From PVC group bacterium (lineage in GTDB: Bacteria > Verrucomicrobiota > Kiritimatiellia > CAIKKV01 > CAITUY01), in NCBI GenBank assembly GCA_945870225.1, contig CAMBRF010000005.1, positions 1 to 64,000 on the forward strand: 64,000 bases of DNA. Direction: 5' to 3'. Positions 1 to 8,907 of the stretch are shown in pieces. The notes beneath the pieces were generated by a model that saw nothing but the letters and a program-made list of their open reading frames with translations, did not search any database and was not told the origin of the DNA. The position numbers and the translations under genes are program-made. The first letter of the stretch is position 1; each line of letters starts with the position of its first letter.

Positions 1-1028
1 CCAGCCTGCCCGGTGACATCCTCAAACTGAATCTGCCCGTCCTTGATCCCGCGGTTGAGGAAAAGCCGCGGACCAACAGGCTTGCTCCACGGGAATCGGG
101 AGTGCTGACCGACAACCAGGTCGACCCATCCATCGCGGTTGACGTCAGCGAAACATACACCGTAGGGTTCCTCGTTGGGCTTGGCCCGTGCTGCGGCAAA
201 CACCTTATTGGCCGCAACCGCCGGCGTGAATCCGCCTTTGCCGTTGTTGAGCAGCAGGCCGCCGCCCCGGTATACGTAGAAGATATCCGGGAAGGAATCA
301 TTATTAACGTCGGCCATGGCGCAACTGAAACCACCCAACCCCTCGGGCAGCCCGCACTCGGCGGAGGCGTCCCGGAACTTCAAGCCGCCAAGGTTTCGCA
401 GAATCCGGCCACCGCCCCGGCCCTGCCCCTCGTATCGCTCGCCGCCGATCATGATGTCCAGCAACCCGTCACCGTCAAAGTCCAGGGGGACAATATTGCG
501 ACTGCTATAAGGTGGACAGGCACCGCTTTCCAAGGAAATATCCGTGAACTTACCCCCGCCGTCGTTGCGGAACAGGTAGTTGGGCGCATGGCCGTTGCCC
601 GTGCCGGAATCGGCCGAGTTGTTGGAGATGTAGAAATCCAGGTCTCCGTCGTTGTCCAGATCCGCAAACATCCCGCCGGTGGTCCGCCCCGGACGGATCA
701 GCAGCGGCTGGGAGTTATCCGGCACAAACGTCCGGCCTTCAACGCTACGGAACAGGACGCTGGGTGAGGATTTCTCCGTCTGAAAGGTCCCCACGAAATA
801 ATCGATCCACCCGTCGCCGTTATAGTCACCCAAAATACCGGCATGGGCCCGCACGCCCTTAATGGCCGGGAAAAGCCCGGCCTCCCGGCTGACCTCGCGG
901 AACACGAAGGGGTAGTTCGCAGCGGCGTTCGTCGTGACGGCCCCGGAGGCCCCGATCGCGGCCAGGACACCCAGGCTCATCCACCCGACCCACACGCAGG
1001 TCAGGGCCGTTTTCATTTTCGCTCGCAT
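1..1028 (-). CDS. Secreted FG-GAP/VCBS repeat protein (C-terminus beyond the window)
   Basis: The reading frame is open from an ATG at 1028 to the left edge (about 342 codons), so the C-terminus is missing. The first ~35 residues look like a signal peptide (basic start MRAKMK, then a hydrophobic stretch). At least five calcium-loop motifs of the FG-GAP/VCBS type follow: DYNGDGWID, DLDNDGDLD, DFDGDGLLD, DVNNDSFPD and DVNRDGWVD, spaced 45-65 residues apart, as in a seven-bladed integrin-like propeller. A GAGGGA sequence precedes the start. It lies 20 bp downstream of the Gfo/Idh gene and is probably the last readable cistron of that operon. Family knowledge: such propellers bind calcium and are extracellular; the exact function is unknown. 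An ASPIC/UnbV C-terminal domain is possible but cannot be seen. Confidence 0.85.
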   Translation of the reverse strand, partial: MRAKMKTALTCVWVGWMSLGVLAAIGASGAVTTNAAANYPFVFREVSREAGLFPAIKGVRAHAGILGDYNGDGWIDYFVGTFQTEKSSPSVLFRSVEGRTFVPDNSQPLLIRPGRTTGGMFADLDNDGDLDFYISNNSADSGTGNGHAPNYLFRNDGGGKFTDISLESGACPPYSSRNIVPLDFDGDGLLDIMIGGERYEGQGRGGGRILRNLGGLKFRDASAECGLPEGLGGFSCAMADVNNDSFPDIFYVYRGGGLLLNNGKGGFTPAVAANKVFAAARAKPNEEPYGVCFADVNRDGWVDLVVGQHSRFPWSKPVGPRLFLNRGIKDGQIQFEDVTGQA

Positions 1029-1048
1029 GAATTTCGTCCCTCGAACCG

Positions 1049-2374
1049 TTACTTTCCAGCCAGTAATTCCGGGATTCGGATCGACCGCTTTTCACGAATG
1101 GAACGCCACACGGCTTCCCCGATGGCGATTGCCCGGGCGCCATCCTCGCTGCCGGCGACCAGATTGAGTTCCTGAGACTCAGGCGACGGCGCATCCAGAA
1201 GATCTTTTTGGATCACAAAGTCGCCTCCCCCATGACCGCCGGGAACGGGTGGTATTTCGATTTCCTCCCGGCCGCCGAACAGCGGGAGAAAGGTGATCAA
1301 GCCGGTTGCGGCGGCGGGATCACTTTTACCGGTGGGATTGGGATTGCTGTGGTGGGTAATCTCAACGCGCCCCTTGGTGCCATTGATTCCGAGAACGTAG
1401 CCTTCCCAGGGTGTCGCAAAATTGCAGGAGTAGCTCATTGACGCGCCGCCACGATACCGAACCACCGCTGAGTAGGTATCCTCAACGTCAATCTGCTCGT
1501 CGTAGATATAGCGGCGCTTGTCCGGCGGGTACTGGACATTGCTGGTCAGGTTGGCGTAGTCCCAACCGGTGCCGATGGTATTGGATTCCGGCGAAACTTT
1601 TTCCGCATAGTACTTCTGGAAAATAGGGCACTGGCGTTTCTCATCCGCGGGTCCAAGCGGCTGCCCCTTGGCGTCACGTGGGCGCAAGGCGCCCTTGGCT
1701 CCGTAATAGTTCAAGGCCCCGAAGGCAAACACCTCTTCCGGCACATCCCCCAGCCACCAGTTGATCAGATCGAAATGGTGACAGCACTTGTGAATGCTGA
1801 GGCCGCCGGAGTTGGCGCGTTGCCGGTTCCACCGATAGTAGTAACTTGACCCGTGCCAGGCGTCGAGATTGTAGGTGAACTCGACGTTGATGATGCGCCC
1901 GAGCTGGCCGGCCAGAATCATCCGTTTCAGCCGCTTGTGTGTCGGCGTGTAACGGTAATTGAAGGCGACCTTGACGGCTCGCCCGCTGGCCCGCTCGGCC
2001 GCCTGCACCCGGCGAACCTGTTCGCAGTTGATGACCATCGGCTTTTCTGAAATGGCCTCGCACCCATTCTCCAAGGCGGTAACAATATGATCGCAGTGGG
2101 TATAGTCCGGCCCCACAGCGATGACAACATCAGGCTTTGTTTCCTCGATCATCCGCTTTCCAGCATCCGCGGGGTAGAAGGGAATGTTCGCGCCCGTTTG
2201 ATCCAGAAAACCCTTCACGCGCGCCTGGTCAATATCCAGGATGCCGACAATCTCGGCACGGTCGTTGAAATTCGGACCGCCCTCCCAGTTTTTACCCATC
2301 AAGGGAAGCACAAAGTGATGAATTCCCCGGCTGCTTAATCCGCAAATCGCAAATCGTTTCTTCCTGTTTTTCAT
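1049..2374 (-). CDS. Gfo/Idh/MocA family oxidoreductase
   Basis: A 441-residue NAD(P)-dependent sugar oxidoreductase. The N-terminal Rossmann fold starts at once (FAICGLSSRG, residues 8-17). The family's conserved EKP is at 110-112, and the C-terminal alpha/beta substrate domain has the GGLSIHKCCHHFDL signature near 190-203, where histidine and aspartate normally sit at the active site. An in-frame GTG at 2392 is possible, but a strong AAGGAGG at 2383-2389 sits 8 nt before the ATG at 2374, so I use that start. The Shine-Dalgarno overlaps the stop of the upstream esterase gene, which suggests translational coupling. There is no signal peptide, so it is probably cytoplasmic. The substrate is unknown; its neighbours suggest a glycoside or sugar acid. 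Confidence 0.9.
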   Translation of the reverse strand: MKNRKKRFAICGLSSRGIHHFVLPLMGKNWEGGPNFNDRAEIVGILDIDQARVKGFLDQTGANIPFYPADAGKRMIEETKPDVVIAVGPDYTHCDHIVTALENGCEAISEKPMVINCEQVRRVQAAERASGRAVKVAFNYRYTPTHKRLKRMILAGQLGRIINVEFTYNLDAWHGSSYYYRWNRQRANSGGLSIHKCCHHFDLINWWLGDVPEEVFAFGALNYYGAKGALRPRDAKGQPLGPADEKRQCPIFQKYYAEKVSPESNTIGTGWDYANLTSNVQYPPDKRRYIYDEQIDVEDTYSAVVRYRGGASMSYSCNFATPWEGYVLGINGTKGRVEITHHSNPNPTGKSDPAAATGLITFLPLFGGREEIEIPPVPGGHGGGDFVIQKDLLDAPSPESQELNLVAGSEDGARAIAIGEAVWRSIREKRSIRIPELLAGK

Positions 2375-2388
2375 CCCTGTTTCCTCCT

Positions 2389-4371
2389 TCACAGTTTACT
2401 TCCTTCCGTGAACCAGGCACCACCGGGAATCGCCATCTCGAAGGAAGACGCCGGCAGCCCTGTTCCGCCGTACAGATTGCACCGGGGGTTGTCGGCCCAG
2501 GCATACCGCACCCAACGTGGCTCCGGCACAGCCGGACACGACACCTCCACGCGGTCGGGGCCTTCAATAACCGCCTCCGCCCAGTGAAAAACGCGATCCG
2601 CGCCTGCCAGGGCGAACCCGACCACCTTTTCGCCTCGCGCCTCGAGCCCGGCGGCGGCGTACTCAAACCGGATCGTCACCCAACCCTCCTTGGCCCAGGC
2701 GGCAATTGGCAGCGGGCTGGATCCAATGTATTCAGAAAAACCATAGTCCTTCGCCAGCGCGCAGGCGGCCAGACGGAACCCTACATCCTGCTTGTTCTTG
2801 GGATGAATGTCTGCCGCATCGCCGATGTCGAGGGTCACGGCCATACCGGTCTTGGGGACAACTTCCAGCGTAAAGCGCTGGGCCTCGCGCAAATGTCCCC
2901 AGTTGGTTTCTTCCGGCAAGTCCTGCACCGCTTGATAATTAGCCAACTGCACGAAATAGAACGGAAGTTCAGGAGACCCCCATTCCCGGCGCCAGTCGCG
3001 GATCAAGGCCGGGAACAGGAACCGGTACTCCGCCGGCCGGCTCGCCGTCGTTGCACCCCGCTCCGCATTCGATTCGCCCTGGTACCAGATGAAGCCGCGA
3101 ATGGCATAGGGAATCAACGGAGCGATCATGCCGTTGAACAGCACGGACGGCGTGTTGGCGTTGCCGTCACCATAGAGCTGAACCTGAGGGGCGGGGGGAA
3201 TTTTACCAAAATTGCGCTCCACCTGAAACCGCCAACCGCCTGCCAGAGAAATCCTGACCTGGGAAGGGGCGTCAACCGGTGCCGCCCACATTTCCGCAGC
3301 GGGCCCGATCATTCCGCCCTGGTAAAGGTTACTGAACACACGAACGGACACCACGTTTCGGCCGGCCTTGACGTGATGACCCGGCACCGTGTAAACGCGC
3401 GGCAGGCGCCAGGCTTCAGGGTTGTCCTCCATCCCCAAGCTGCCCAGGAATTCACCGTTGAAGTAGGAAAAATCGCGCTTGTCGCAGGCACCAATATGCA
3501 GATCAAGGTCCTTCCCTGCCCAGTCGGCGGGAATATCAAGGTCGCGACGGAACCAGAGGACCCCGCTGAAACCCTGACCGGCCGCCTGCCAACCGGTCGG
3601 CAGACACATGCCCTTCCACTCCGCATCGTCAAAGCCGGGGGCATGCCAGTTGTTTTCCACACCCTGATTGCCCGGATCCTTGGGGACCACGTTCGACCAA
3701 TGGTCCGCACGGGCCTTTTCCGCCGCCTCCCGCTCGCTCTGCCCGGCGGGCCCCAGAAACCGGTCTAATTTGTCGATGTAGTAGCTCAAGCTGGGATCGG
3801 CTTGCAGCCCCTCACGGCTGGTCCAGGCTTCGGCCGGAGTGCCGCCCCATGAACTGTCAATCACGCCGATATCCACGCCCAGCTTCTGATGGAGTTCGCG
3901 GGCGAAATAATAAGCCGCCGCTGAAAAATTGCCCACGGTCCCGGGGCTGCAGATCTGCCAGACCCCTCCACCCAGGTTATCCTGACGCTTGACCACCGCC
4001 ACTGGCGCTGCCGTCAGCATGCGAATGCCGGGATAATCCGCACGGTCGCTTTCAAGGGCGGCATCTTTGCACTGTGACACCGTCATCTGCATATTCGACT
4101 GGCCGGAGGCGATCCATACCTCACCGATCCGGACATCCTCAAACCGGACTTCGCTGCCGCCACCACTGACCGTCAACTGGCAGGGGCCGCCCGCCACCTG
4201 CCGGGGCAGCTTCACCAGCCAGCGGCCATCGGCCCCGGCGATCGTCTCCACCGGGTCGGCACCTGTTAAACAAACGGAAATTCGCGTTGCCGGCCGGGCG
4301 TGACCCCATACTGGAATCGGCTTTTCCCGCTGCAACACCATTTGATTTGTAAAAACGGAGGCGACCTGCAT
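2389..4371 (-). CDS. Sialate O-acetylesterase-like SGNH carbohydrate esterase
   Basis: About 660 residues with the layout of the 9-O-acetylesterase/SASA family. A short beta domain (NQMVLQREKPIPVWGHA) leads to block I GEVWIASGQSNMQMTV, with the nucleophile Ser in GQSN near residue 92. Then comes GGTPAEAW, an inserted galactose-binding-like beta domain (about residues 240-380, starting near WKGMCLPTGW), and the second catalytic block FIWYQGESNAERG. These proteins remove O-acetyl groups from sugars. No signal peptide is visible. The frame is open to an ATG at 4395, but I prefer the ATG at 4371: the sequence before it, AAGAACTGAT, is the same as before the ABC ATPase start at 57445. It lies between GH3 (upstream) and the Gfo/Idh gene, and a hexamer-repeat stem-loop separates it from GH3. 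Confidence 0.88.
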   Translation of the reverse strand: MQVASVFTNQMVLQREKPIPVWGHARPATRISVCLTGADPVETIAGADGRWLVKLPRQVAGGPCQLTVSGGGSEVRFEDVRIGEVWIASGQSNMQMTVSQCKDAALESDRADYPGIRMLTAAPVAVVKRQDNLGGGVWQICSPGTVGNFSAAAYYFARELHQKLGVDIGVIDSSWGGTPAEAWTSREGLQADPSLSYYIDKLDRFLGPAGQSEREAAEKARADHWSNVVPKDPGNQGVENNWHAPGFDDAEWKGMCLPTGWQAAGQGFSGVLWFRRDLDIPADWAGKDLDLHIGACDKRDFSYFNGEFLGSLGMEDNPEAWRLPRVYTVPGHHVKAGRNVVSVRVFSNLYQGGMIGPAAEMWAAPVDAPSQVRISLAGGWRFQVERNFGKIPPAPQVQLYGDGNANTPSVLFNGMIAPLIPYAIRGFIWYQGESNAERGATTASRPAEYRFLFPALIRDWRREWGSPELPFYFVQLANYQAVQDLPEETNWGHLREAQRFTLEVVPKTGMAVTLDIGDAADIHPKNKQDVGFRLAACALAKDYGFSEYIGSSPLPIAAWAKEGWVTIRFEYAAAGLEARGEKVVGFALAGADRVFHWAEAVIEGPDRVEVSCPAVPEPRWVRYAWADNPRCNLYGGTGLPASSFEMAIPGGAWFTEGSKL

Positions 4372-4401
4372 ATCAGTTCTTTCGTTCAGTAGCATCCCAC
4401 A

Positions 4402-4470
4402 TTAATCCTAATCGTAATCATAATCTCTCTCCCCAGAGTGGATTATGATTAAGATTACGATTAAGATTAT
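4402..4470. repeat. Inverted pair of hexamer tandem arrays forming a stem-loop
   Basis: Four TAATCN units (4403-4426) face five GATTAN units (4441-4470) across a 14-nt spacer that holds its own CTCT-CCCC-AGAG hairpin. The arms can pair in more than one register because the units are near-identical. It lies between GH3 and the downstream esterase gene, so the operon transcript would carry the structure just before the esterase start. Confidence 0.75.
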
Positions 4471-4512
4471 GAGCAAAATGTCAAAACTCACAATTTCTCA
4501 AACGTATCTGAA

Positions 4513-6744
4513 TCATCCGCGTCCCTCGGACTGCAGGCTGACTTTGAATTTTGCTTTCAAGGCCTCGATGGCCACGACAAATTCGCCGGGCTCAACCTCG
4601 GGCTGCATGTTTTCGTTGATGAATTCGAAATCACTCCGACTCAGGCTGAAGCTGATCCGACGGGCTCTGCCCGGTGAAAGCCATATCTTGCGGAATCTGC
4701 GCAACCTTCGAACAAAGGGTGTGATGCGGCTGACGCAGTCCGTCAAATATAGCTGCACCACCTCCTGCCCGCCGCACTTCCCTGTGTTTTTCACAAGAAC
4801 CGACACATCCACCCGGCCGTCCGCCGTCACTTCCCCTGGCGTGACCACCAGATCACTGTAGAAAAACGTCGTGTAGCTCAGGCCATAACCGAATGGATAC
4901 AACGGCTCCGGCGTCGAGAAAACATAATCACGCCCCGGCGCGTCCGGCGATCCAGGCTTCTTGTAATAACCACGCGCCGATGCCTTGTGGTTGTAGAAAC
5001 AGGGGATGTGGCCTACCGATTGAGGAAAGCTGATCGGCAGTTTCCCCGAGGGGTTCACGTCCCCGAATATCAGGTCGCACAAGGCATGTCCGCCCTGTTC
5101 GCCCGGGTACCAGGCCTGGAAGATGGCCGGGATATTTTCCTTGGCCCAGTTGATACAGTAAGGGCGTCCGGTCATGAGAATGAGGACCACTGGCGTTCCC
5201 GTTGCGGCCACAGCCTCCAGAAGCTCCTGCTGCCGGCCCGGCAGTTGCAAATCGGACGAGTCAAACCCTTCCCCGCAGGTAATCGTCACCTTGCCATCTT
5301 CGTCTCCCCAGCCTATGCCTCCGTGGAAACTGCTGTTGTCCCCAAGCGCCAGAATGGCCACATCGCAGTGCCGGGCGGCCTCAACGGCCTGCGCAAGCTC
5401 TTCATCCGTTCCGGACCCGGTGTTGCATCCCTTGGCATAGGTAACCCGCTCAGCGCCCAGGCGGGCCGTCAACCCCTGTAGCAATGACACCGACCGATCC
5501 GCCGCCGAACGGGCGGTGTAGTCCCCCAGCTGAGCCACCCCGGCGTTGGGTCCGATCAGGGCGATCCGGCCAACGTGGCGTGGAAGCGGAAGCAAGTCCT
5601 TGTCATTTTTCAGCAGGACAACCGTTTCATGGGCGGCCTTTCGGGCCTGCAGAACCGCCTCCTCGTTGTGAATGAGCTCCAGACGGTTCATCAAGGCAAA
5701 GGGATTCTCAAACAGGCCCAGGCGGAATTTAATCCGCAGTATCCGTTCCACGGCCAGATCCACCCAAGCCAGGGGGACCTCCCCCCGGCGCACCGCCTCG
5801 GCCAGCTCAGGGCCGAACCCGAAGGTGTTTGGAGCCTCCATGTCTATACCGGCTCGGAGGGCTTGCTTGCCGGCGTCGAGCGCATTGGCGGCGGAATGAT
5901 GGAAAGAATGGAGCATCGGGATCGCCCCGAAGTCAGATACCGTAAAGCCGTCAAAGCCCAATTCGTCACGAAGGATTTCGGTCATCAGGAAGCGGGACGC
6001 ATGCACAGGAAGCCCGTCCCACTCGCTATAGGCCGGCATGATGGACATCGCGCCCGCCTCCTGGATCGCCGCGGCGAACGGGGGCAACATGGTATCACGC
6101 AGCTCGCGCTCACCGGCATGCACCGGAGCGAGGTTGATGCCGCCTTCCGGACTGCCGTGCGCCACGTAATGCTTGAGCGAAGCCGCCACGCCCTGGGATT
6201 GCAGCGCCTTCACATATTCCACGCCGAGGCGTGAGGTTAGATACGGATCCTCCCCGTAATTCTCCTCAACACGGCCCCATCTGGGGTCCCGGGACAGGTC
6301 AAGGTTGGGCGCATAGGTCTGGGTGATCCCAAGGGCGCGGGTTTCCCGGCCAATGATCTTGACCACCCTGTGCATCAAGCGGGTATTCCAGCTCGCCCCC
6401 AAGCCAATGGCCTGAGGGAACACCGTGGCCGCCGTGCTCATGGTTCCATGGAGCGATTCCCCCATCATGAGCAACGGAATGCCCAAACGTGTTTCCGTTT
6501 TGAGATAGTGCTGAACCTGATTCAGGAGCTCCGGGGCTAAATAATCACAACAATAAAAGCTCCCGATCCCCTCTCCAATATACTGGCGACCGACCTCGCT
6601 CGAAAACGGCTTGCCGTCCAGTAATTTTTCAAATTTATCGATCAGGCGCATCTGCGCCATTTTCTCATCCAGCGTCATGCGGGAAAGCAAATCCGCGACA
6701 CGTTCGGCATTCGGCCGCGAATGATCTTTATAGGCGGGCTTCAT
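4513..6744 (-). CDS. Glycoside hydrolase family 3 beta-glycosidase
   Basis: A 743-residue GH3 enzyme of the beta-glucosidase/beta-xylosidase type. The N-terminal TIM barrel has the family landmarks YAPNLDLSRDPRWGR (144-158), KHYVAHG (191-197) and the nucleophile in FTVSDFGAI, Asp near 271 (the usual Trp after Asp is Phe). The C-terminal sandwich has the acid/base region ITCGEGFDSSDLQLPGRQ, and a fibronectin-III-like domain ends the protein. There is no signal peptide, so it should act in the cytoplasm on imported oligosaccharides. The frame opens earlier, but CGAGGAAAT lies just before the ATG at 6744. The gap to the upstream GH5-like gene is 34 nt, consistent with one operon. Specificity (glucose, xylose or another sugar) cannot be read from the sequence. 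Confidence 0.93.
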   Translation of the reverse strand: MKPAYKDHSRPNAERVADLLSRMTLDEKMAQMRLIDKFEKLLDGKPFSSEVGRQYIGEGIGSFYCCDYLAPELLNQVQHYLKTETRLGIPLLMMGESLHGTMSTAATVFPQAIGLGASWNTRLMHRVVKIIGRETRALGITQTYAPNLDLSRDPRWGRVEENYGEDPYLTSRLGVEYVKALQSQGVAASLKHYVAHGSPEGGINLAPVHAGERELRDTMLPPFAAAIQEAGAMSIMPAYSEWDGLPVHASRFLMTEILRDELGFDGFTVSDFGAIPMLHSFHHSAANALDAGKQALRAGIDMEAPNTFGFGPELAEAVRRGEVPLAWVDLAVERILRIKFRLGLFENPFALMNRLELIHNEEAVLQARKAAHETVVLLKNDKDLLPLPRHVGRIALIGPNAGVAQLGDYTARSAADRSVSLLQGLTARLGAERVTYAKGCNTGSGTDEELAQAVEAARHCDVAILALGDNSSFHGGIGWGDEDGKVTITCGEGFDSSDLQLPGRQQELLEAVAATGTPVVLILMTGRPYCINWAKENIPAIFQAWYPGEQGGHALCDLIFGDVNPSGKLPISFPQSVGHIPCFYNHKASARGYYKKPGSPDAPGRDYVFSTPEPLYPFGYGLSYTTFFYSDLVVTPGEVTADGRVDVSVLVKNTGKCGGQEVVQLYLTDCVSRITPFVRRLRRFRKIWLSPGRARRISFSLSRSDFEFINENMQPEVEPGEFVVAIEALKAKFKVSLQSEGRG

Positions 6745-6778
6745 CGTTATTTCCTCGGCTTTCATCTGGATCACCACG

Positions 6779-8791
6779 TTAAACCGTCTGTATCAGGTAG
6801 TACATCGAGGCGGAAACCCCACCTAGGGAGAAACGGAAGACCCCGTCCTTGTATTCGGAGGGAAGGTCGCCGATATAGAATCCGCGGGGATTGATGGCGC
6901 GAACCCGCAAGTTGGGGCGGGCTGTGCGAATGGCAATGTCCGCACAGATGACTTCCACAAGAATGGGGCCATGACCGGGATCCTTTTGAATTCTTTGCCG
7001 GGGGAGCCCGCCTTCCTCTTCATAGCGCGCATCCGTGTTGTCCGACCGACCGACCGCCGTCAGGAGCAGGTTGGTCGATTCCTCGATCGGCTGCTCCGTC
7101 AATGAACTGATGGCCAAGGTGGCAAAATCCGTCACCACGGTGATGCCGACCGCGCCCAGTCGGATTTCCCCCTGTCCGCCGACTAGACCATAAACGGCCT
7201 TGGTCATGGGGGTGTTGATCCACCCCAATCCCTTTTTCCAGCTCCGGTAAAGCTCTCCGGTGTCCGAAGTGACCTCCCCGGCCTGGTCCGCAATCAGTTC
7301 GTCGGTATTATTTACCGTTTCCCGAACCGAATCCTTCCGGCCTGGCAGCAAAGACCCGATCCCATGAACCTCGGAGGCCGCGGCAAAGGCTTTACTGTTC
7401 CTCGCCCGCCCGTTTTCCAGTTTGATCGCAATCTCAGTCCTGGCGGGAGCCACATCGCCCCGGCGCATGATGAGGGCCGCATGGTAGAACAACCCGAACC
7501 GGGCCGGATCATTGAAGCTGTCGAACACGCCGCCCCGGTATGCCACGCCACCCAAAGTCTCGGAGGTGATCGGCCGGCCGATCATGTTGGTGCTTTCATC
7601 GGTGTCATAGCGGTAGGTATGGATGCAATACCCGCCCCACCCCTGAAAGGTGCCCACAGCAGCCAGGAAAAGGGACGTATCGGCACGCCATTCATTCGGC
7701 CAGGGGTTGTCCCACTCGGAGACGAAAAAGGGCTTGTCGAAAACCCGGCTGAACGCCAGGCAATTGGGCATCGAGGCGTGACGTCCCATCATCGTCTCGT
7801 TCAAGAATCGTTTCTCGGTGGGGGTCCACCGCCCGAACTGGTAGTGGTAGGCATGAGAATCCGTGAAGTCGCATTCCGTCTGGCACTCCAGATGGAGAGC
7901 ATCCATCATCCAATTCGTTCCCGCAATCGGGATCCGTACACCGATCGAACGCAGGTGCGCCAGCATTTCGCGGTAATAGGCCTTCTGCAGATCACCGTAA
8001 AAACGGAATACGTTGTCGTCCTTGCGGTCAAAAACAACGGGGCTCGCCCCCAGGGCCAGACCCTTTTCCCCGGCCCAGGTACGATAAAGCTTTTCCAGGT
8101 CGCTTCGATAAGGCTCCAGGGGCGCATCCAGTTCGTTGTCGCTCTGACAGAACAAATCATTCTCGTTCACAATCTCCGTGAACGCAAAAACCGGATCGTC
8201 CTTATAGGCCAGCTGGGTATAGGGGTTGTAATGGTTCCACAAATCCTCGTTGAACTTCTTCTGCAACTCGATGAGCCTTCGGTCATAATTGCTGTAAGGC
8301 CGCGCCGCCTGCGGAAGCTTGTCCGTCCGGGCGACCCCGTCCCCCGGCTTGAACAGGCGATAGGTCAGCAAATCCAGATAAACGTAAATGCCCTCCTTCT
8401 TCAGGCAATCAACCAGATAATCCAGCCGATCCATGCTTTCCGGATCAAGAGTCAGGGTGTCATTATGACAGGGGCCTTTGGTGAACTGGAAGATATTCGG
8501 GGTGGACCACTCGGCATCCAACTGATGGAACCGCACGATGTTAACCCCTATCTTGGCGAGTCGCCTCGCAACTTTCCGGCTGTGGTCATGCTCGGGGAAG
8601 TTGGCCGCCGAATTGAAATTGGTCCCCCAGAACCGGCCGACCGTTCCGTCCTCAAACACGAACTGGCTCCCTTGCGCCTTGAGAAAACCATGTTTACCGG
8701 CCGGTTTCTCGGCGGCATAAACCCAGGATAAATCCACGGGCATATCATCCCAGGGCAACGTGTAAGGAATCCATTTCTTGATCATATTCAT
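6779..8791 (-). CDS. GH5-like (clan GH-A) glycoside hydrolase
   Basis: About 670 residues with a cellulase-superfamily TIM barrel. Visible features are FWGTNFNSAANFPEHD near 54-69, VNIVRFHQLD (83-92), the acid/base motif FTEIVNENDLF with Glu near 210, and the nucleophile strand FFVSEWDNPWPNEW with Glu near 359. The last ~250 residues are beta-rich and resemble the accessory sandwich of large GH-A enzymes. No signal peptide is seen. Three starts are possible (8812, 8791, 8785); a weak GAAAGA supports 8791. The family assignment within clan A is uncertain because N-E-N plus S-E-W fit several subfamilies. It lies in the minus-strand glycan operon upstream of GH3. Confidence 0.82.
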   Translation of the reverse strand: MNMIKKWIPYTLPWDDMPVDLSWVYAAEKPAGKHGFLKAQGSQFVFEDGTVGRFWGTNFNSAANFPEHDHSRKVARRLAKIGVNIVRFHQLDAEWSTPNIFQFTKGPCHNDTLTLDPESMDRLDYLVDCLKKEGIYVYLDLLTYRLFKPGDGVARTDKLPQAARPYSNYDRRLIELQKKFNEDLWNHYNPYTQLAYKDDPVFAFTEIVNENDLFCQSDNELDAPLEPYRSDLEKLYRTWAGEKGLALGASPVVFDRKDDNVFRFYGDLQKAYYREMLAHLRSIGVRIPIAGTNWMMDALHLECQTECDFTDSHAYHYQFGRWTPTEKRFLNETMMGRHASMPNCLAFSRVFDKPFFVSEWDNPWPNEWRADTSLFLAAVGTFQGWGGYCIHTYRYDTDESTNMIGRPITSETLGGVAYRGGVFDSFNDPARFGLFYHAALIMRRGDVAPARTEIAIKLENGRARNSKAFAAASEVHGIGSLLPGRKDSVRETVNNTDELIADQAGEVTSDTGELYRSWKKGLGWINTPMTKAVYGLVGGQGEIRLGAVGITVVTDFATLAISSLTEQPIEESTNLLLTAVGRSDNTDARYEEEGGLPRQRIQKDPGHGPILVEVICADIAIRTARPNLRVRAINPRGFYIGDLPSEYKDGVFRFSLGGVSASMYYLIQTV

Positions 8792-8810
8792 TCTTTCAAA
8801 CCGCTCAGGC

Positions 8811-8906
8811 ATTCAGAATTCAGGAGTCAGAATGGCCTGCGAAGAAGCCTCCAGCAAATCTTCGAATGTCTTTCCCGGGTCTCTCATTCTGACTTCCTGA
8901 GTTTCT
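8811..8906. repeat. Heptamer (ATTCTGA-type) repeats forming an inverted pair
   Basis: Read on the minus strand, 8811-8833 is ATTCTGA, CTCCTGA, ATTCTGA. On the plus strand 8886-8906 reads ATTCTGA, then after one extra base TTCCTGA and a degenerate GTTTCTA. The two sets are inverted, about 50 bp apart, with arms of about 15 bp. They fill the spacer between the ceramidase-like gene and the GH5-like gene. Confidence 0.6.
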
Positions 8907-8907
8907 A

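Noticed and set aside
2584-3768. 394-codon plus-strand open frame inside the esterase gene
   Set aside because: Shadow of the SGNH esterase, which has clear GQSN and WYQGES blocks.
4402-4470. Possible CRISPR-like array
   Set aside because: Units are only 6 nt with no spacers.
7364-8731. 455-codon plus-strand open frame inside the GH5-like gene
   Set aside because: Composition and lack of motifs show a shadow; the minus frame has both catalytic glutamates.
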